40,714 nt of DNA from Deltaproteobacteria bacterium (GCA_019310425.1 JAFDEI010000001.1:1-40714); one strand, 5' to 3'; positions 1-10,099 are shown, counted from the stretch's first letter. Notes: generated by a model from the letters alone, not told the origin. Program-made: numbers and translations.

Positions 1-1
1 T

Positions 2-142
2 CCGCAGAATGACTTCTGGCCGGTTCCCCGTTGGCTGAACCACCTTCTGACGTGGCAATACCGATTCGAAGCCCAGCTGTTGCGCCGCCTCAACCTGCCG
101 TTCGGGGTCTCGGTCGTGTGCATCGCTCGTCGAGCAGATTGA
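2..142 (+). CDS. C-terminal fragment of an unidentified protein (possibly a SAM-dependent methyltransferase tail), truncated by window start
   Basis: Open frame from base 2 to TGA at 140-142 (…NDFWPVPRWLNHLLTWQYRFEAQLLRRLNLPFGVSVVCIARRAD*), ends 4 bp before the next ATG at 147; family guess is weak. Confidence 0.45.
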   Translation, partial: PQNDFWPVPRWLNHLLTWQYRFEAQLLRRLNLPFGVSVVCIARRAD

Positions 143-146
143 AGAG

Positions 147-1784
147 ATGCCGGCCATGAATGCCCGTGGCGTTGAGTGGGCCCTGCTGGTACTCGGCGGC
201 TCGATCGCGCTGTACCTGGCGTCGCGGAGGAAAGACCTCGATCGGCTCGATGTCGTTTTGGCGTCGTTGATTCCGATGGCCGGCGGCGTCGTGCTCGTCC
301 ACCTCTTCGAGCGGATCGCCCAGGGGCCGATGGACGCATGGAACGCCGGACGCCTGTCGACTTCGATCGGGCTGGTGCGCGGCTTCGACATCTACCCGAC
401 GCTTCACGAGGGCCCGATCCTCGACTTCATGTACGGGCCGATGGCGGCGCTGTTCTACACACCGGCCGCGCTGGCCGATTCGCCGAGTAGCGCGATCTGG
501 ATCGGCATCACGCTGAGTTTCTTGTTCGCTGTTGCACCTTTCGCGTGGTTCGCGGCTCGAAAGTCCGAGCCGCGAAAACGACATCTCAGCGCGGCAGCCG
601 TGGTGTGTTTCGGTCTGTTCTGCACATACGACGCAGGCCTTAGGATGGCCGCTTGGAGTATCCACGCAGATGCTCCTGCCATGGGATTCTCGGGCCTCGC
701 TTGCGTGTGCCTGCTGGTTGGATCCGACCGTCCATCCAGCCGTCGGCTGTTCCTGACCGCGTTGTTCGCCGTACTCGCGGTGTGGTCGAAACAACCCGCC
801 GTACTCATCGTCGCCTCTCTCCCGCTGTATCTCTGGATTCGTGACGGCCGGCAGCAAGCAATTCGCTGCGCGTTATGGATCGGAGGTGTCGGGGTGGTCG
901 TCTCGCTCGTCTTCGTGTTGTGGTTCGGCTTCGAGGACCTGTTCCTCAGTATGTTCCGGATACCGTTCGGTCACCCGTGGAAACAATCGTCCTCGAAGTT
1001 CGTCGCACTACTCGAATCGTGCCTCCGGATCAGCTGGGCTTCGCGCTTTGCGATCGCCTTGATCCTCGGAGCCGCAGCCACGAGCTACCCGCGCGGAAAA
1101 TCGCTGCGAGCCTGGCTGCACGAACATCCTTGGACCGGTTTCGCATGGGTGGGGATCTTCATGATTCCCACCGCCGTGCTGGGGAACGTCAAGATCGGGG
1201 GCAGCGTCAGCCCCTTTGCGATGGCGACCTGGTTTCTGGCAGCTGCAGGGATTGCGGGGCTCGCGCAGGTGGCGGCGACTTCGCAGCGTGTGCGAGCGCA
1301 GCTCGCAGGTGTCGTCCTTGCCGGGATCATGGCCTTCGCCATCGGCTACGAACTCGGCGCGCCTTCGCGCCGCGAGGCCCTCGAAAATGCAGCGTTCCAG
1401 CTTCGACACCGGAGTGACAATCCGCTGGAACAGGCCGTCGCGTTCGCGAGAGCGCATCCGGGTGAAGTCCTGTTCGTCTCGAATCCCCTCATCGGCCTGT
1501 ATTCCGATGATGCGCTCTATCATTCCTTCAAGGGCATCTTGGACCGCATGGTATCCGGCCTCACTCCCCCGAGTCCGGAACTCCTGCGCGCACACAACCC
1601 ACCCCGGCTGCGTTACCTCGCGACGAGAGGAACCCGACGGCCCAACCGATTCCAGCGACCCGACTTCTTCTACCCCGATTTCGACACGCACATTCGGCCC
1701 GAGCGGATGGACCATCACTCGGTCTGGGTGAGGGCGGGCGATTCCGGGAAGCATCGCCCCGGCATCACCTCCCCGAGGAGCTAG
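147..1784 (+). CDS. Polytopic membrane protein, GT-C / glycosyltransferase-39/87-like
   Basis: 545 aa, many hydrophobic segments, GFDIYPTLHEGPILDFMYGPM loop typical of GT-C-like membrane proteins; ATG 4 bp after upstream stop. Confidence 0.6.
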   Translation: MPAMNARGVEWALLVLGGSIALYLASRRKDLDRLDVVLASLIPMAGGVVLVHLFERIAQGPMDAWNAGRLSTSIGLVRGFDIYPTLHEGPILDFMYGPMAALFYTPAALADSPSSAIWIGITLSFLFAVAPFAWFAARKSEPRKRHLSAAAVVCFGLFCTYDAGLRMAAWSIHADAPAMGFSGLACVCLLVGSDRPSSRRLFLTALFAVLAVWSKQPAVLIVASLPLYLWIRDGRQQAIRCALWIGGVGVVVSLVFVLWFGFEDLFLSMFRIPFGHPWKQSSSKFVALLESCLRISWASRFAIALILGAAATSYPRGKSLRAWLHEHPWTGFAWVGIFMIPTAVLGNVKIGGSVSPFAMATWFLAAAGIAGLAQVAATSQRVRAQLAGVVLAGIMAFAIGYELGAPSRREALENAAFQLRHRSDNPLEQAVAFARAHPGEVLFVSNPLIGLYSDDALYHSFKGILDRMVSGLTPPSPELLRAHNPPRLRYLATRGTRRPNRFQRPDFFYPDFDTHIRPERMDHHSVWVRAGDSGKHRPGITSPRS

Positions 1785-1826
1785 GCAACTTCCAGTTCTC
1801 CGATTTCCGGTTGCGGCCGATCCGTC

Positions 1827-1855
1827 TAGAACGTATGTTCCGAACGGTCGTTCTA
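1827..1855. promoter_or_regulatory. Tandem inverted-repeat operator upstream of tetR-MFP-RND operon
   Basis: TA-GAACGTATGTTC-C-GAACGGTCGTTC-TA: two GAAC-N4-GTTC dyads separated by 1 bp inside a 29-bp imperfect palindrome, 14 bp before the tetR start. Confidence 0.65.
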
Positions 1856-1869
1856 AATAGGGGATCGTC

Positions 1870-2571
1870 TTGGTCGAACACCTGGGCAAAGCGCCTTCTT
1901 CCGCCACACCTCACCGCGCCACCAAGCAACGGCTGTTGGACGCCGCCGAGCTGCTGTTCGCTTCCCACGGATTCGAGGGCACCTCGATGCGCGCCATCAC
2001 GCAGGCGGCCGACACCAGCCTGTCCGCAGCCAACTACCATTTCGGATCCAAGCAGGCGCTGCTCGAGGCCGCGCTGGTCCGGCGGATCGAACCGGTGAAC
2101 CGCCGTCGCGTCGAAGCGATCGATGCACTCGAAAAGAGTTCCGAGGGAGTCGTTTCCGTCGAGGCCCTGCTCGAAGCCTTCCTGCGACCCGGATTCGAGG
2201 TGCAGCGCGAATCCCCGGAAGAGGGACGGCGGCTGCGCGAGGTCGCCGCGCGCTTCTCCGCCGACCCCCACGAGATCGTGTCCAAACTCAAGTTCGAACT
2301 CTTCGCACCCGTGATGCGGCGTTACCTCGACGCGCTCGAAAGAGCACTCCCCGATCGTACGCGCGAGGACCTCGCTCTCGACTTCCAGTTCTTCCTCGGC
2401 GTGATGATCCACGTAATGAGCGGCAAGAACGTGTTTTCCCGAGACCACGCGGACCCCATGCCGTATGCCGATGAAACGATCCTCGACCGGATGGTTTCCT
2501 TCGCAACCGCCGGGCTGCGCGCCGGCGGGGTGCCACGAGCGCCCGAATCCACGCCGGGAGCTGGGTCGTGA
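1870..2571 (+). CDS. TetR/AcrR family transcriptional regulator
   Basis: N-terminal HTH: RLLDAAELLFASHGFEGTSMRAITQAADTSLSAANYHFGSKQALLEAAL; TTG start; GTGA overlap with the next gene. Confidence 0.9.
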   Translation: MVEHLGKAPSSATPHRATKQRLLDAAELLFASHGFEGTSMRAITQAADTSLSAANYHFGSKQALLEAALVRRIEPVNRRRVEAIDALEKSSEGVVSVEALLEAFLRPGFEVQRESPEEGRRLREVAARFSADPHEIVSKLKFELFAPVMRRYLDALERALPDRTREDLALDFQFFLGVMIHVMSGKNVFSRDHADPMPYADETILDRMVSFATAGLRAGGVPRAPESTPGAGS

Positions 2572-3809
2572 ACCGCCGAATCAAGATACTGATTCCGTTG
2601 GTCATTCTCGCATTCGGGGTTGCCGGTGCCGTCGTGATCAGGCTGATCCGACCGGAGATCGAGTCCGCACCTCCCGAGGTATTCGCGCCGCACGTGCGCG
2701 TCACGCGCGTCGAGCCGCAGAACTTCGAATTCGTGATTCGCGCGCACGGTACGGTCACGCCACGCACAGAGAGCACCGTCGTGCCGCAGGTCTCGGGACC
2801 GGTGGTGTGGGTCTCACCCATCTTCGCGTCCGGCGGATTCTTCGAAGAGAACGAGCCGCTGGTCCGGATCGAGCGCGCCGACTACGAGGCCGCGCTCGAG
2901 AGCGCGCGTGCGGTGATCGCCCGCAGCGAGAGCGAATACGAGCGCGCCCTCAAGGATGCGAAACGCCAGAAGCGGCTCGCCAACCAGAGCGTCGCAAGCG
3001 CCTCGCGCCATGACGAGGCCGTCAACGCCGAACGAATCGCGAAGGCGACCCTGCGTGAGGCCAAGGCAATGCGCGGCCGCGCCGAGCGCGACCTCGACCG
3101 TACCGAGATCCGCGCGCCGTACACCGGGCGGGTGCGCGAAGAGAACGTCGACGTCGGCCAATTCGTCACACGCGGCACGGCGATCGGCAAGATCTACGCA
3201 GTCGACTTCGCCGAAGTGCGGCTCCCGATTCCCGACTCCGAGCTCAGCTTCGTCGACCTCCCGATGCTCTACCGTGGCGAAGCGGATGACGGTGTCGGGC
3301 CGGAAGTCGAACTGCGCGCGCGATTCGCGGGCCGCGACCACAGCTGGAGCGGTCGCATCGTCCGCACCGAAGGCGAGATCGACGCACGAAGTCGCATGGT
3401 GAACGTCGTCGCACGCGTCGAGGACCCGTACGGGCACGGCCCGGACGCGGGCGAGCGCCCTCCGCTTGCGGTCGGACTCTTCGTCGAGGCCGAAATCCGC
3501 GGGCGCAGCATCGAAGGCGCGGTGATATTGCCGCGATCGGTGCTGCGTACCGGCGACCGGGTACTCGTAGTCGACGGCAACGGCCGGGTCGAATTCCGCG
3601 GCGTCGAAGTGCTGCGCAGCGAGCGCGATTCCGTCGTAATCGGCAGTGGTCTCGAGGCCGGTGAAGAAGTCATCGTGTCGCCGCTCACGACAGTCGTCGA
3701 GGGCATGGCGGTGCGAACCGTGCGTGATGAAGAAGAGCCGAACGAACCGCACGGCGCGCTCGCGGAGGACGCCGAACGGACCGACCCGGTCGCGGCGGCT
3801 GCTCGGTGA
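2568..3809 (+). CDS. RND efflux periplasmic adaptor (membrane fusion protein, HlyD/AcrA family)
   Basis: N-terminal TM/signal, lipoyl/barrel motifs (VVPQVSGPVVWVSPIFASGGFFEENEPLVRIERADYEAAL; RTEIRAPYTGRVREENVDVGQFV); GTG start overlapping tetR stop. Confidence 0.92.
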   Translation: MNRRIKILIPLVILAFGVAGAVVIRLIRPEIESAPPEVFAPHVRVTRVEPQNFEFVIRAHGTVTPRTESTVVPQVSGPVVWVSPIFASGGFFEENEPLVRIERADYEAALESARAVIARSESEYERALKDAKRQKRLANQSVASASRHDEAVNAERIAKATLREAKAMRGRAERDLDRTEIRAPYTGRVREENVDVGQFVTRGTAIGKIYAVDFAEVRLPIPDSELSFVDLPMLYRGEADDGVGPEVELRARFAGRDHSWSGRIVRTEGEIDARSRMVNVVARVEDPYGHGPDAGERPPLAVGLFVEAEIRGRSIEGAVILPRSVLRTGDRVLVVDGNGRVEFRGVEVLRSERDSVVIGSGLEAGEEVIVSPLTTVVEGMAVRTVRDEEEPNEPHGALAEDAERTDPVAAAAR

Positions 3810-6800
3810 ACGGCATCATTGCGTGGTTCGCCCGCAACCACGTCGCCGCCAACCTGCTGATGTTCCTGATGATCGCGGGTGGCCTCGTCGCGCTGCCGAG
3901 CATTCAGCAGAAGAGCTTCCCCGACATCAATATCGATGTCGTCACGGTGAGCGTGCCGTACCTGGGCGCTGCACCTGAAGAAGTCGAGGAAGGTGTTTGT
4001 ATCCGGGTCGAGGAGGCGATCCAGGGGATCAACGGTATCGAGCGGATCTCATCGACCGCAGCCGAGGGCGCGTGCAGCATCGGTGCCGAGTTGATCGCCG
4101 GCTACGAGGTCGAACGCGCGCTAAGTGAAATCAAGAATGCTGTCGACGCGATCGACACCTTCCCGGAGGAGGCCGAGAAGCCGATCGTCAGCCACTTCGT
4201 GATGAGGCGAAACGCGATCCAGATCGCGCTGTCGGGTGATGTCGACGAGCGGACACTCAAGACCTACGGACAGCGCATCCGCGACGATATCGCGGCGTTG
4301 CCCGGCGTTACCCAGGTCGACCTGTCGAACGCGCGCAACTACGAGATTTCGATCGAGGTCGCGGAGGAAACGCTGCGCCGCCACCGGCTGACCTTCGAAC
4401 AGGTGCTCGAAGCAGTTCGAAAATCGTCACTCGACATGCCCGGAGGGTCGATCAAGACGCGACGAGGCGAAATCCTGCTGCGCACCAAGGGGCAGGCCTA
4501 CACCGGACGGGATTTCGAAGAAATCGTCGTTCTGACACGGCCCGATGGAACCCGCTTGCAGCTGGGCGAGATCGCCAATGTCGTCGATGGCTTCGAGGAA
4601 GACCCCCGCCTGTCGCGCTTCGACGGTGAGACCGCGGTACTGATCCAGGTCTTCCGTGTCGGCGATCAGAAGGTGATCGACCTCGTCGAGACGGTGAAGG
4701 CCTACGTCGAACAGACCCGCGGCCAGCTGCCGGGAGGTATCACGCTCACGGTCTGGCGCGACGATTCTCGGAGTCTGCGCGATCGACTCGACATCCTGAC
4801 CCGCAACGGTCGCAGCGGCTTCATTCTCGTCTTCGTCATACTCTCGTGCTTCCTGCGACTGCGCCTCGCGCTCTGGGTCAGCATCGGGGTTCCGCTGTCG
4901 TTCCTGGGCGCGCTGGCGCTGTTCCCCGCGCTCGGACTATCGATCAACGTGATCTCGTTGTTCGCGTTCATCCTCGTGCTCGGACTGCTCGTCGACGACG
5001 CAATCGTGGTGGGTGAGAACGTCCACTCCCACCAGGAGCGCGCCGAAGACCCACTCCAATCCGCGATTCGCGGCACTCAGGAGGTCGCCGTCCCCGTGAT
5101 CTTCGGGGTTCTCACGACCGTGGCGGCCTTCATCCCACTCATCACCGCACCGGGAGCACTCGGACAGGTCTTCTCCGGAATCGGAGTCGTCGTGGTCTGC
5201 TGCCTGTTCTTCTCGCTGGTCGAGAGTCAACTCGTGCTGCCGTCCCATCTCGGCCACGTTCGAATCGGCAACCAGAAGGTCGACGTGCCGCGCGGGCCGG
5301 TCCGCGAGCGCTGGAAGCGAATCCAGGCCGTGATGTCGAGAAGCCTCACGCAATTGGCCGAGCGCGGCTACCAGCCCGCGCTGGAGCGAGTGCTCGAATG
5401 GCGCTACGCGACGATCGCGGTCGGCGTCGTGCTGTTGATGTGGATTGTTACCATCGTCGCGACCGGCGGCATCCGCGTGTCGTTCTTCCCCCCGGTCGAA
5501 GGCGACTACATCTCGGCCTCCGTCACGATGCCTCTCGGCACACCCGTGCAGGCGACCTCCTCGGCGATCCATGAGCTCGAAACATCCGCTCGGCGTGTGG
5601 CCGAACAGCTCGCCGAGGAATTCTCGCAAGACGGCGAGCCGTTGATCAAGCACTTCCTCGCATCGGTGGGCGGGCAGCCGTCGAAGGGCAGAAGCGCTTC
5701 CGGACGCCCCACATCTGCACAGAGCCACCTCGGCGAGGTACAGATCGAATTGCATGGCGCCGACGGACGACCAATCAGCGCGGGGGAAATCTCACGACGC
5801 TGGCGCGAAGCCACGCCGATGATCGCTGGCGCCGAAGAAGTCACCTTCGTCTCGTCGATCTTCAGTGCCGGCGAGCCCATCAAACTGCGCCTGCAGTCCG
5901 CCGACGTCGACGACCTTCAGGTCGCCGCGGAGGCCCTCAAGGCGAAGCTCGCCGAGTACCCCGGCGTAGTCGACATCACCGACTCCTTCCGATCCGGCAA
6001 GGAAGAAATCAAGCTCTCGATTCTGCCGTCGGCCGAGATGCTCGGGCTGACTCTCGATGACCTCGCGCGTCAAGTGCGACAAGCGTTCTACGGCGAAGAG
6101 GCGCAGCGGATCCAGCGTGATCGCGAAGACATCCGGGTGATGGTGCGCTACCCGAAGTCGCAGCGAGGCTCGATCGGCGACCTCGAGAACATGCGCATCC
6201 GGACTCCAGCTGGGGGCGAGGTCCCGTTCTATACCGTTGCGCGTGCCGAGCTCGGGCGGGGCTTCGCATCGATCAAGCGCAGCGATCGGCAGCGCGTAAT
6301 CGACGTGACCGCAGACATCGAACTCGCCGTTGCGAACAGCAACGCGGTCATGGCCGACTTGCGTACGAATTTCCTACCGCAGCTGATCGCCGAGCACCCC
6401 GGCCTGCGCTACCGGCTCGGGGGCGAGCAGCGCGAACAGGCCAAGATGGTGCGCGGCATGATCCGGGGCTACGGACTCGCTTTGGTCCTCATCTACGCGC
6501 TGCTCGCGATTCCGCTGCGATCCTACGCGCAGCCGCTGATCATCATGACCGCGATCCCGTTTGGGCTGATTGGCGCGATCGGAGGCCACCTGCTGATGGG
6601 AATCGGACTCAGCATGATGTCGGTGATGGGCGTCGTCGCACTATCGGGAGTCGTGGTGAACTCGAGCCTGGTCCTCGTCCACCACCTGAACCAGCAACGC
6701 AGTCGGGGGTCCTCGGCCGCGACGGCCGCGCGCACCGCGGGCGTGGCCCGCTTCCGGCCGATCGTCTTGACCTCCCTCACCACCTTTGCGGGCTTGACCC

Positions 6801-7024
6801 CGCTGCTGCTCGAAGAGAGCGTCTCGGCACAGTTCCTGATCCCGATGGCGATCTCGCTGGCGTTCGGAGTCGCATTCGCGTCGTCGGTCACGCTCTTCAT
6901 GGTGCCGAGCCTCTACCTGGTACTCGACGACCTGCAAGGCCTCGCGCAGCGCCGCACAGCGCACGGCAGTGCCGCCGGGGATCCACCCACAACACCGGCG
7001 CGGACCTCGGCGATCGGCCGCTGA
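3806..7024 (+). CDS. RND efflux pump inner-membrane permease (AcrB/MdtB/HAE1-like)
   Basis: 1072 aa; FARNHVAANLLMFLMIAGG start, LGLLVDDAIVVGENVHSHQE TM4 motif, duplicated RND architecture. Confidence 0.95.
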   Translation: MNGIIAWFARNHVAANLLMFLMIAGGLVALPSIQQKSFPDINIDVVTVSVPYLGAAPEEVEEGVCIRVEEAIQGINGIERISSTAAEGACSIGAELIAGYEVERALSEIKNAVDAIDTFPEEAEKPIVSHFVMRRNAIQIALSGDVDERTLKTYGQRIRDDIAALPGVTQVDLSNARNYEISIEVAEETLRRHRLTFEQVLEAVRKSSLDMPGGSIKTRRGEILLRTKGQAYTGRDFEEIVVLTRPDGTRLQLGEIANVVDGFEEDPRLSRFDGETAVLIQVFRVGDQKVIDLVETVKAYVEQTRGQLPGGITLTVWRDDSRSLRDRLDILTRNGRSGFILVFVILSCFLRLRLALWVSIGVPLSFLGALALFPALGLSINVISLFAFILVLGLLVDDAIVVGENVHSHQERAEDPLQSAIRGTQEVAVPVIFGVLTTVAAFIPLITAPGALGQVFSGIGVVVVCCLFFSLVESQLVLPSHLGHVRIGNQKVDVPRGPVRERWKRIQAVMSRSLTQLAERGYQPALERVLEWRYATIAVGVVLLMWIVTIVATGGIRVSFFPPVEGDYISASVTMPLGTPVQATSSAIHELETSARRVAEQLAEEFSQDGEPLIKHFLASVGGQPSKGRSASGRPTSAQSHLGEVQIELHGADGRPISAGEISRRWREATPMIAGAEEVTFVSSIFSAGEPIKLRLQSADVDDLQVAAEALKAKLAEYPGVVDITDSFRSGKEEIKLSILPSAEMLGLTLDDLARQVRQAFYGEEAQRIQRDREDIRVMVRYPKSQRGSIGDLENMRIRTPAGGEVPFYTVARAELGRGFASIKRSDRQRVIDVTADIELAVANSNAVMADLRTNFLPQLIAEHPGLRYRLGGEQREQAKMVRGMIRGYGLALVLIYALLAIPLRSYAQPLIIMTAIPFGLIGAIGGHLLMGIGLSMMSVMGVVALSGVVVNSSLVLVHHLNQQRSRGSSAATAARTAGVARFRPIVLTSLTTFAGLTPLLLEESVSAQFLIPMAISLAFGVAFASSVTLFMVPSLYLVLDDLQGLAQRRTAHGSAAGDPPTTPARTSAIGR

Positions 7025-7034
7025 CAGATAGCGT

Positions 7035-7063
7035 CACCGTCTGGAATTCAATACCGGACGGTG
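7035..7063 (+). terminator. Hairpin just after RND gene (possible terminator without U-tract)
   Basis: CACCGTCTGG-AATTCAATA-CCGGACGGTG, 10-bp stem with one G-U, 10 bp past the stop codon; no T-run follows. Confidence 0.4.
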
Positions 7064-7175
7064 TGCGGAATCGTATCGATATTGCGTAAAATCCCTCCGC
7101 TGGAACAGTGGAGGAAACCCGCATGGGAGAGGCCGGCTGTTCAGTGGGCGCGATTGAAATCGCAAAGGATCGAAA

Positions 7176-7643
7176 ATGAACAATGCAGATGAACTCGAAG
7201 CCATCAAGCGACTGAAGTACAAGTACCTGCGCTGCCTCGACACGAAGCTATGGAGTGACCTCGCGGAATGTTTCACCGAAGACGCCGTCTCGGCCTATAG
7301 CGGCGGCAAGTATTCCTTCGACGGGCGCGACGCGATCATGGAGTTTCTCGAGAAGGCCATGGGCGCGTCGAGCTTCCTTTCGAGCCACACCGTCCACCAC
7401 CCCGAAATCGAATTCACGAGTGAGACCACGGCAACCGGCGTCTGGGCACTGCACGACATCGTGATCGAAACGAACGCCGACATCGTGATACAGGGCGCGG
7501 CCTTTTACCACGATGAGTACGTGAAGATCGACGGCGAATGGAAGATCCGTTCCACGGGCTATGAGCGCACGTACGAAGAGACGCTGTCGCGTGCCGATCT
7601 GCCGAGCCTGAAGATCACCGCCAATCGGTTCAGCGACGGCTGA
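7176..7643 (+). CDS. SnoaL-like / NTF2-fold nuclear transport factor 2 family protein
   Basis: 155 aa; IKRLKYKYLRCLDTKLWSDLAECFTEDAV…GRDAIMEFL…SSHTVHHPEIEF…YVKIDGEWKIRSTGYERTYEE. Confidence 0.85.
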   Translation: MNNADELEAIKRLKYKYLRCLDTKLWSDLAECFTEDAVSAYSGGKYSFDGRDAIMEFLEKAMGASSFLSSHTVHHPEIEFTSETTATGVWALHDIVIETNADIVIQGAAFYHDEYVKIDGEWKIRSTGYERTYEETLSRADLPSLKITANRFSDG

Positions 7644-7680
7644 CGCGAACCCGGCGGCAGCAGCCGGCGACTGCGCGCGA

Positions 7681-9603
7681 TCAGTCCGGCGGGCTCGACG
7701 ACTCGAGACGAGTGCGTGCAACCACGCTGGGGCCATAGTCGAGCGAGCCCTTTCGCAGATTCACGAAGAACAGCTCCGGCAGGCTGAAGAACGCACCCTT
7801 CGCGCCGGCGACGACTTCGCCTGGACCCTCGAACGGCAGGCGCAGCAACCCAAGCACCGCCTGACCGAGCCCGGCCACCAGATTGAGCGCGCCGTAGAGC
7901 GGACGCGGCAATACCACATCATCGGTGAAGAACAGGAAGAACGAATCACGCGGGTTGTCGCGATACACGCTCGAAGTGAGAGTGTTCGACTCGCGCAGGT
8001 AGACCCTGGCTCGATTCTCGCGAGCGTACATTTCGGTCATTCGGGTCATCCGCAGCGACGGAATCTCAGCGACTTCGGCCACTCGGTACTCGCGCGCCAC
8101 TGCATCGAATGAAATCCAGGGAATGAAGTTGAGTGTTCCATACGTCTCGATGCGTCCACCCAGTCGTTCGGCGACCTCGGACGGATCGAATGCGGATTCG
8201 AGCGTCTCGAACAACGCCGACACGCAGTTGTTGGTCACGAGCTCGTAGCCGTAGATCGCGCGAAGCGCCTGCACGGTCGACGACTCGCGCAAGCGCGCGA
8301 CGTTCAGCGCCGATTCGGCGTCGTCCGGGCGGAGCCGTGGCAGCCAGGCATCCGGCGGGCTCTGCTCACCGTGCGGAACGAGACGCCCTCCGTAGACGCG
8401 AATGTCGCGACCACTCGCAAGACCGTCACGAACCTCGAGCGCGCGATTCGCCGCGGCCTCGACCTCATTGTAATCGCGCTCGCCGATCTCGTCCGCGGCC
8501 AACAACGCCGCGCGCGATTCGAAGAAGTCTCTTCGGGCATAACGGCGCAGCTCGGCGAAGAACTCGGAACGACCCGGATGCAATACGTCCGTGATGGCTC
8601 TGGTCCGAGCCGGGAATGCGTCGAGTACGACCCAGCGGCCGGTCGCGAGAGATTCCGCGATGGCTTCGAGACGCGCCATGCCGACGAGTGCCGCGAATCC
8701 CCAATCGTCGCGCTCGGAGCCGAATAGATCCATGAGCCGATCTTCGAGCCGACTTTCGTGGGAGAGCAGAACTTCCCGCTCGGCCTGCGAGAGTCGCCAG
8801 TCCGCGCTCGCATCCGAGCGCAGCGCTTCGCGGCGAACCGGCCGAGCGTCGATCAGCACGTCGAGTGCAGCGCGCCCGCTCGCGAGGTCACTGAATCGAT
8901 CCGAGAAAGCGTACTCGTCGGGCGGCAGGTGATCGCGACTGGAAATGACCGGATCGTCGGGCGCTTCGTCCGGCCGCAGTTCGGCAAGTGCACGATCGGT
9001 CGCGGTCAGACGCCGACCGAGTGCGTCCGGGCCGTACCTCTGCTCGACGCGGCCGCGCAACGCGACCAGGGCGGGCGCCGGAGCGACTGGAGCCGGATCG
9101 GCAACCTCGAAGAAGCCCGCTCCGCGCAGCTTCGGTTCGTCGCGTGGACGCGCCGTCGGTCCGCTGTTCCTCAGACCGCCGTTCCTCGGGCCGCCGTCAC
9201 CCCCGCGCCCGAGAATACGCTCGAGCAGCGCCACGTCGCTCCGGCGCGCGTCCAACACCCGGAAGTGCTGCTGCTCGATCAGGAAACGACGGTTGAAGTG
9301 ATCGTGTATCTGCTCGTAGCTCTCGTCCGATACAAGGACCCGACCCACGTGAACCGAGCGGTTCTCGAGAACGGTATAGGCGTAGCGAAAGGTGTCGAAC
9401 GGCTCGCGCAACAACCGCAACGAACCATCTTTCGCATTCTGGTAGTGGAATACCCGGTCGCCGAAACGAACCGCCGCATGCCCGCCGCTGGAGCCGCCGA
9501 CATTGGATTCGACATAGAGATACTCGAACCTGGCGGCACGCGCGGAGGCGCCCGCGACCAACAGGGTCACGAGCACCGCCGCGGAAAACGCGCGCCGGCT
9601 CAC
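7681..9603 (-). CDS. DUF4105 / Lnb-like (lipoprotein N-acyltransferase N-domain-like) exported protein
   Basis: Signal-like N-terminus (VSRRAFSAAVLVTLLVAGASARAA), SSGGHAAVRFG and downstream YELVTNNCVSALFETL His…Cys arrangement; GTG start at 9603 gives a GTGA overlap with the upstream gene (longer ORF to 9639 possible). Confidence 0.6.
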   Translation of the reverse strand: MSRRAFSAAVLVTLLVAGASARAARFEYLYVESNVGGSSGGHAAVRFGDRVFHYQNAKDGSLRLLREPFDTFRYAYTVLENRSVHVGRVLVSDESYEQIHDHFNRRFLIEQQHFRVLDARRSDVALLERILGRGGDGGPRNGGLRNSGPTARPRDEPKLRGAGFFEVADPAPVAPAPALVALRGRVEQRYGPDALGRRLTATDRALAELRPDEAPDDPVISSRDHLPPDEYAFSDRFSDLASGRAALDVLIDARPVRREALRSDASADWRLSQAEREVLLSHESRLEDRLMDLFGSERDDWGFAALVGMARLEAIAESLATGRWVVLDAFPARTRAITDVLHPGRSEFFAELRRYARRDFFESRAALLAADEIGERDYNEVEAAANRALEVRDGLASGRDIRVYGGRLVPHGEQSPPDAWLPRLRPDDAESALNVARLRESSTVQALRAIYGYELVTNNCVSALFETLESAFDPSEVAERLGGRIETYGTLNFIPWISFDAVAREYRVAEVAEIPSLRMTRMTEMYARENRARVYLRESNTLTSSVYRDNPRDSFFLFFTDDVVLPRPLYGALNLVAGLGQAVLGLLRLPFEGPGEVVAGAKGAFFSLPELFFVNLRKGSLDYGPSVVARTRLESSSPPD

Positions 9604-10052
9604 GGCTTGGGTTCGGCGTCGAAGCCCTTCTGGATCCACTCAGCCCGCTTCGGATCGGAGCCGGCCAGATTCGCAGACACGTCACTGAACCGCTGTCCGC
9701 TCAACCCGGCCTTCTTCAGACCGCGACCGATGCCGCGGTAGGTTCCCTCATCCTGCTCCCAGTCCGTAATTCCGTCTTGCTTGGCGATCTCGGCGACCCG
9801 ACGCTTGAATGTTCCCACATCGCCACCGGAGAGCACCCACTCCGCGGTGAAGTCTCGAATGTCGCGAACGTACGCGGCCTCGCGACTCGACGGTGAACTC
9901 GACCCGGATGAGGACGCCGACGACTTCGACGACGACGCACTCGAGCCCGACGAGCTCTCGGAACTAGCCTGGGAAGTCGAGCTCTTCGAGCAACCGGTCG
10001 AGCTGAGGCCGGCGATCAAGACGAATAGAAGCAAGACGCGTATCGTGGGCAT
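9600..10052 (-). CDS. Small lipoprotein with Ser-rich low-complexity linker
   Basis: MPTIRVLLLFVLIAGLSSTGCSK lipobox then SSTSQASSESSSGSSASSSKSSASSSGSSSPSS, followed by a small helical domain. Confidence 0.75.
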   Translation of the reverse strand: MPTIRVLLLFVLIAGLSSTGCSKSSTSQASSESSSGSSASSSKSSASSSGSSSPSSREAAYVRDIRDFTAEWVLSGGDVGTFKRRVAEIAKQDGITDWEQDEGTYRGIGRGLKKAGLSGQRFSDVSANLAGSDPKRAEWIQKGFDAEPKP

Positions 10053-10099
10053 GGCGGTGAACTCCTCGCAGTGTCGACGCAATTCGGAAATTCGTGGAT

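Noticed and set aside
7150-7163. GCGATT-GA-AATCGC hairpin just before the SnoaL-like gene
   Set aside because: Short arms, expected by chance; no second copy or promoter context to support an operator
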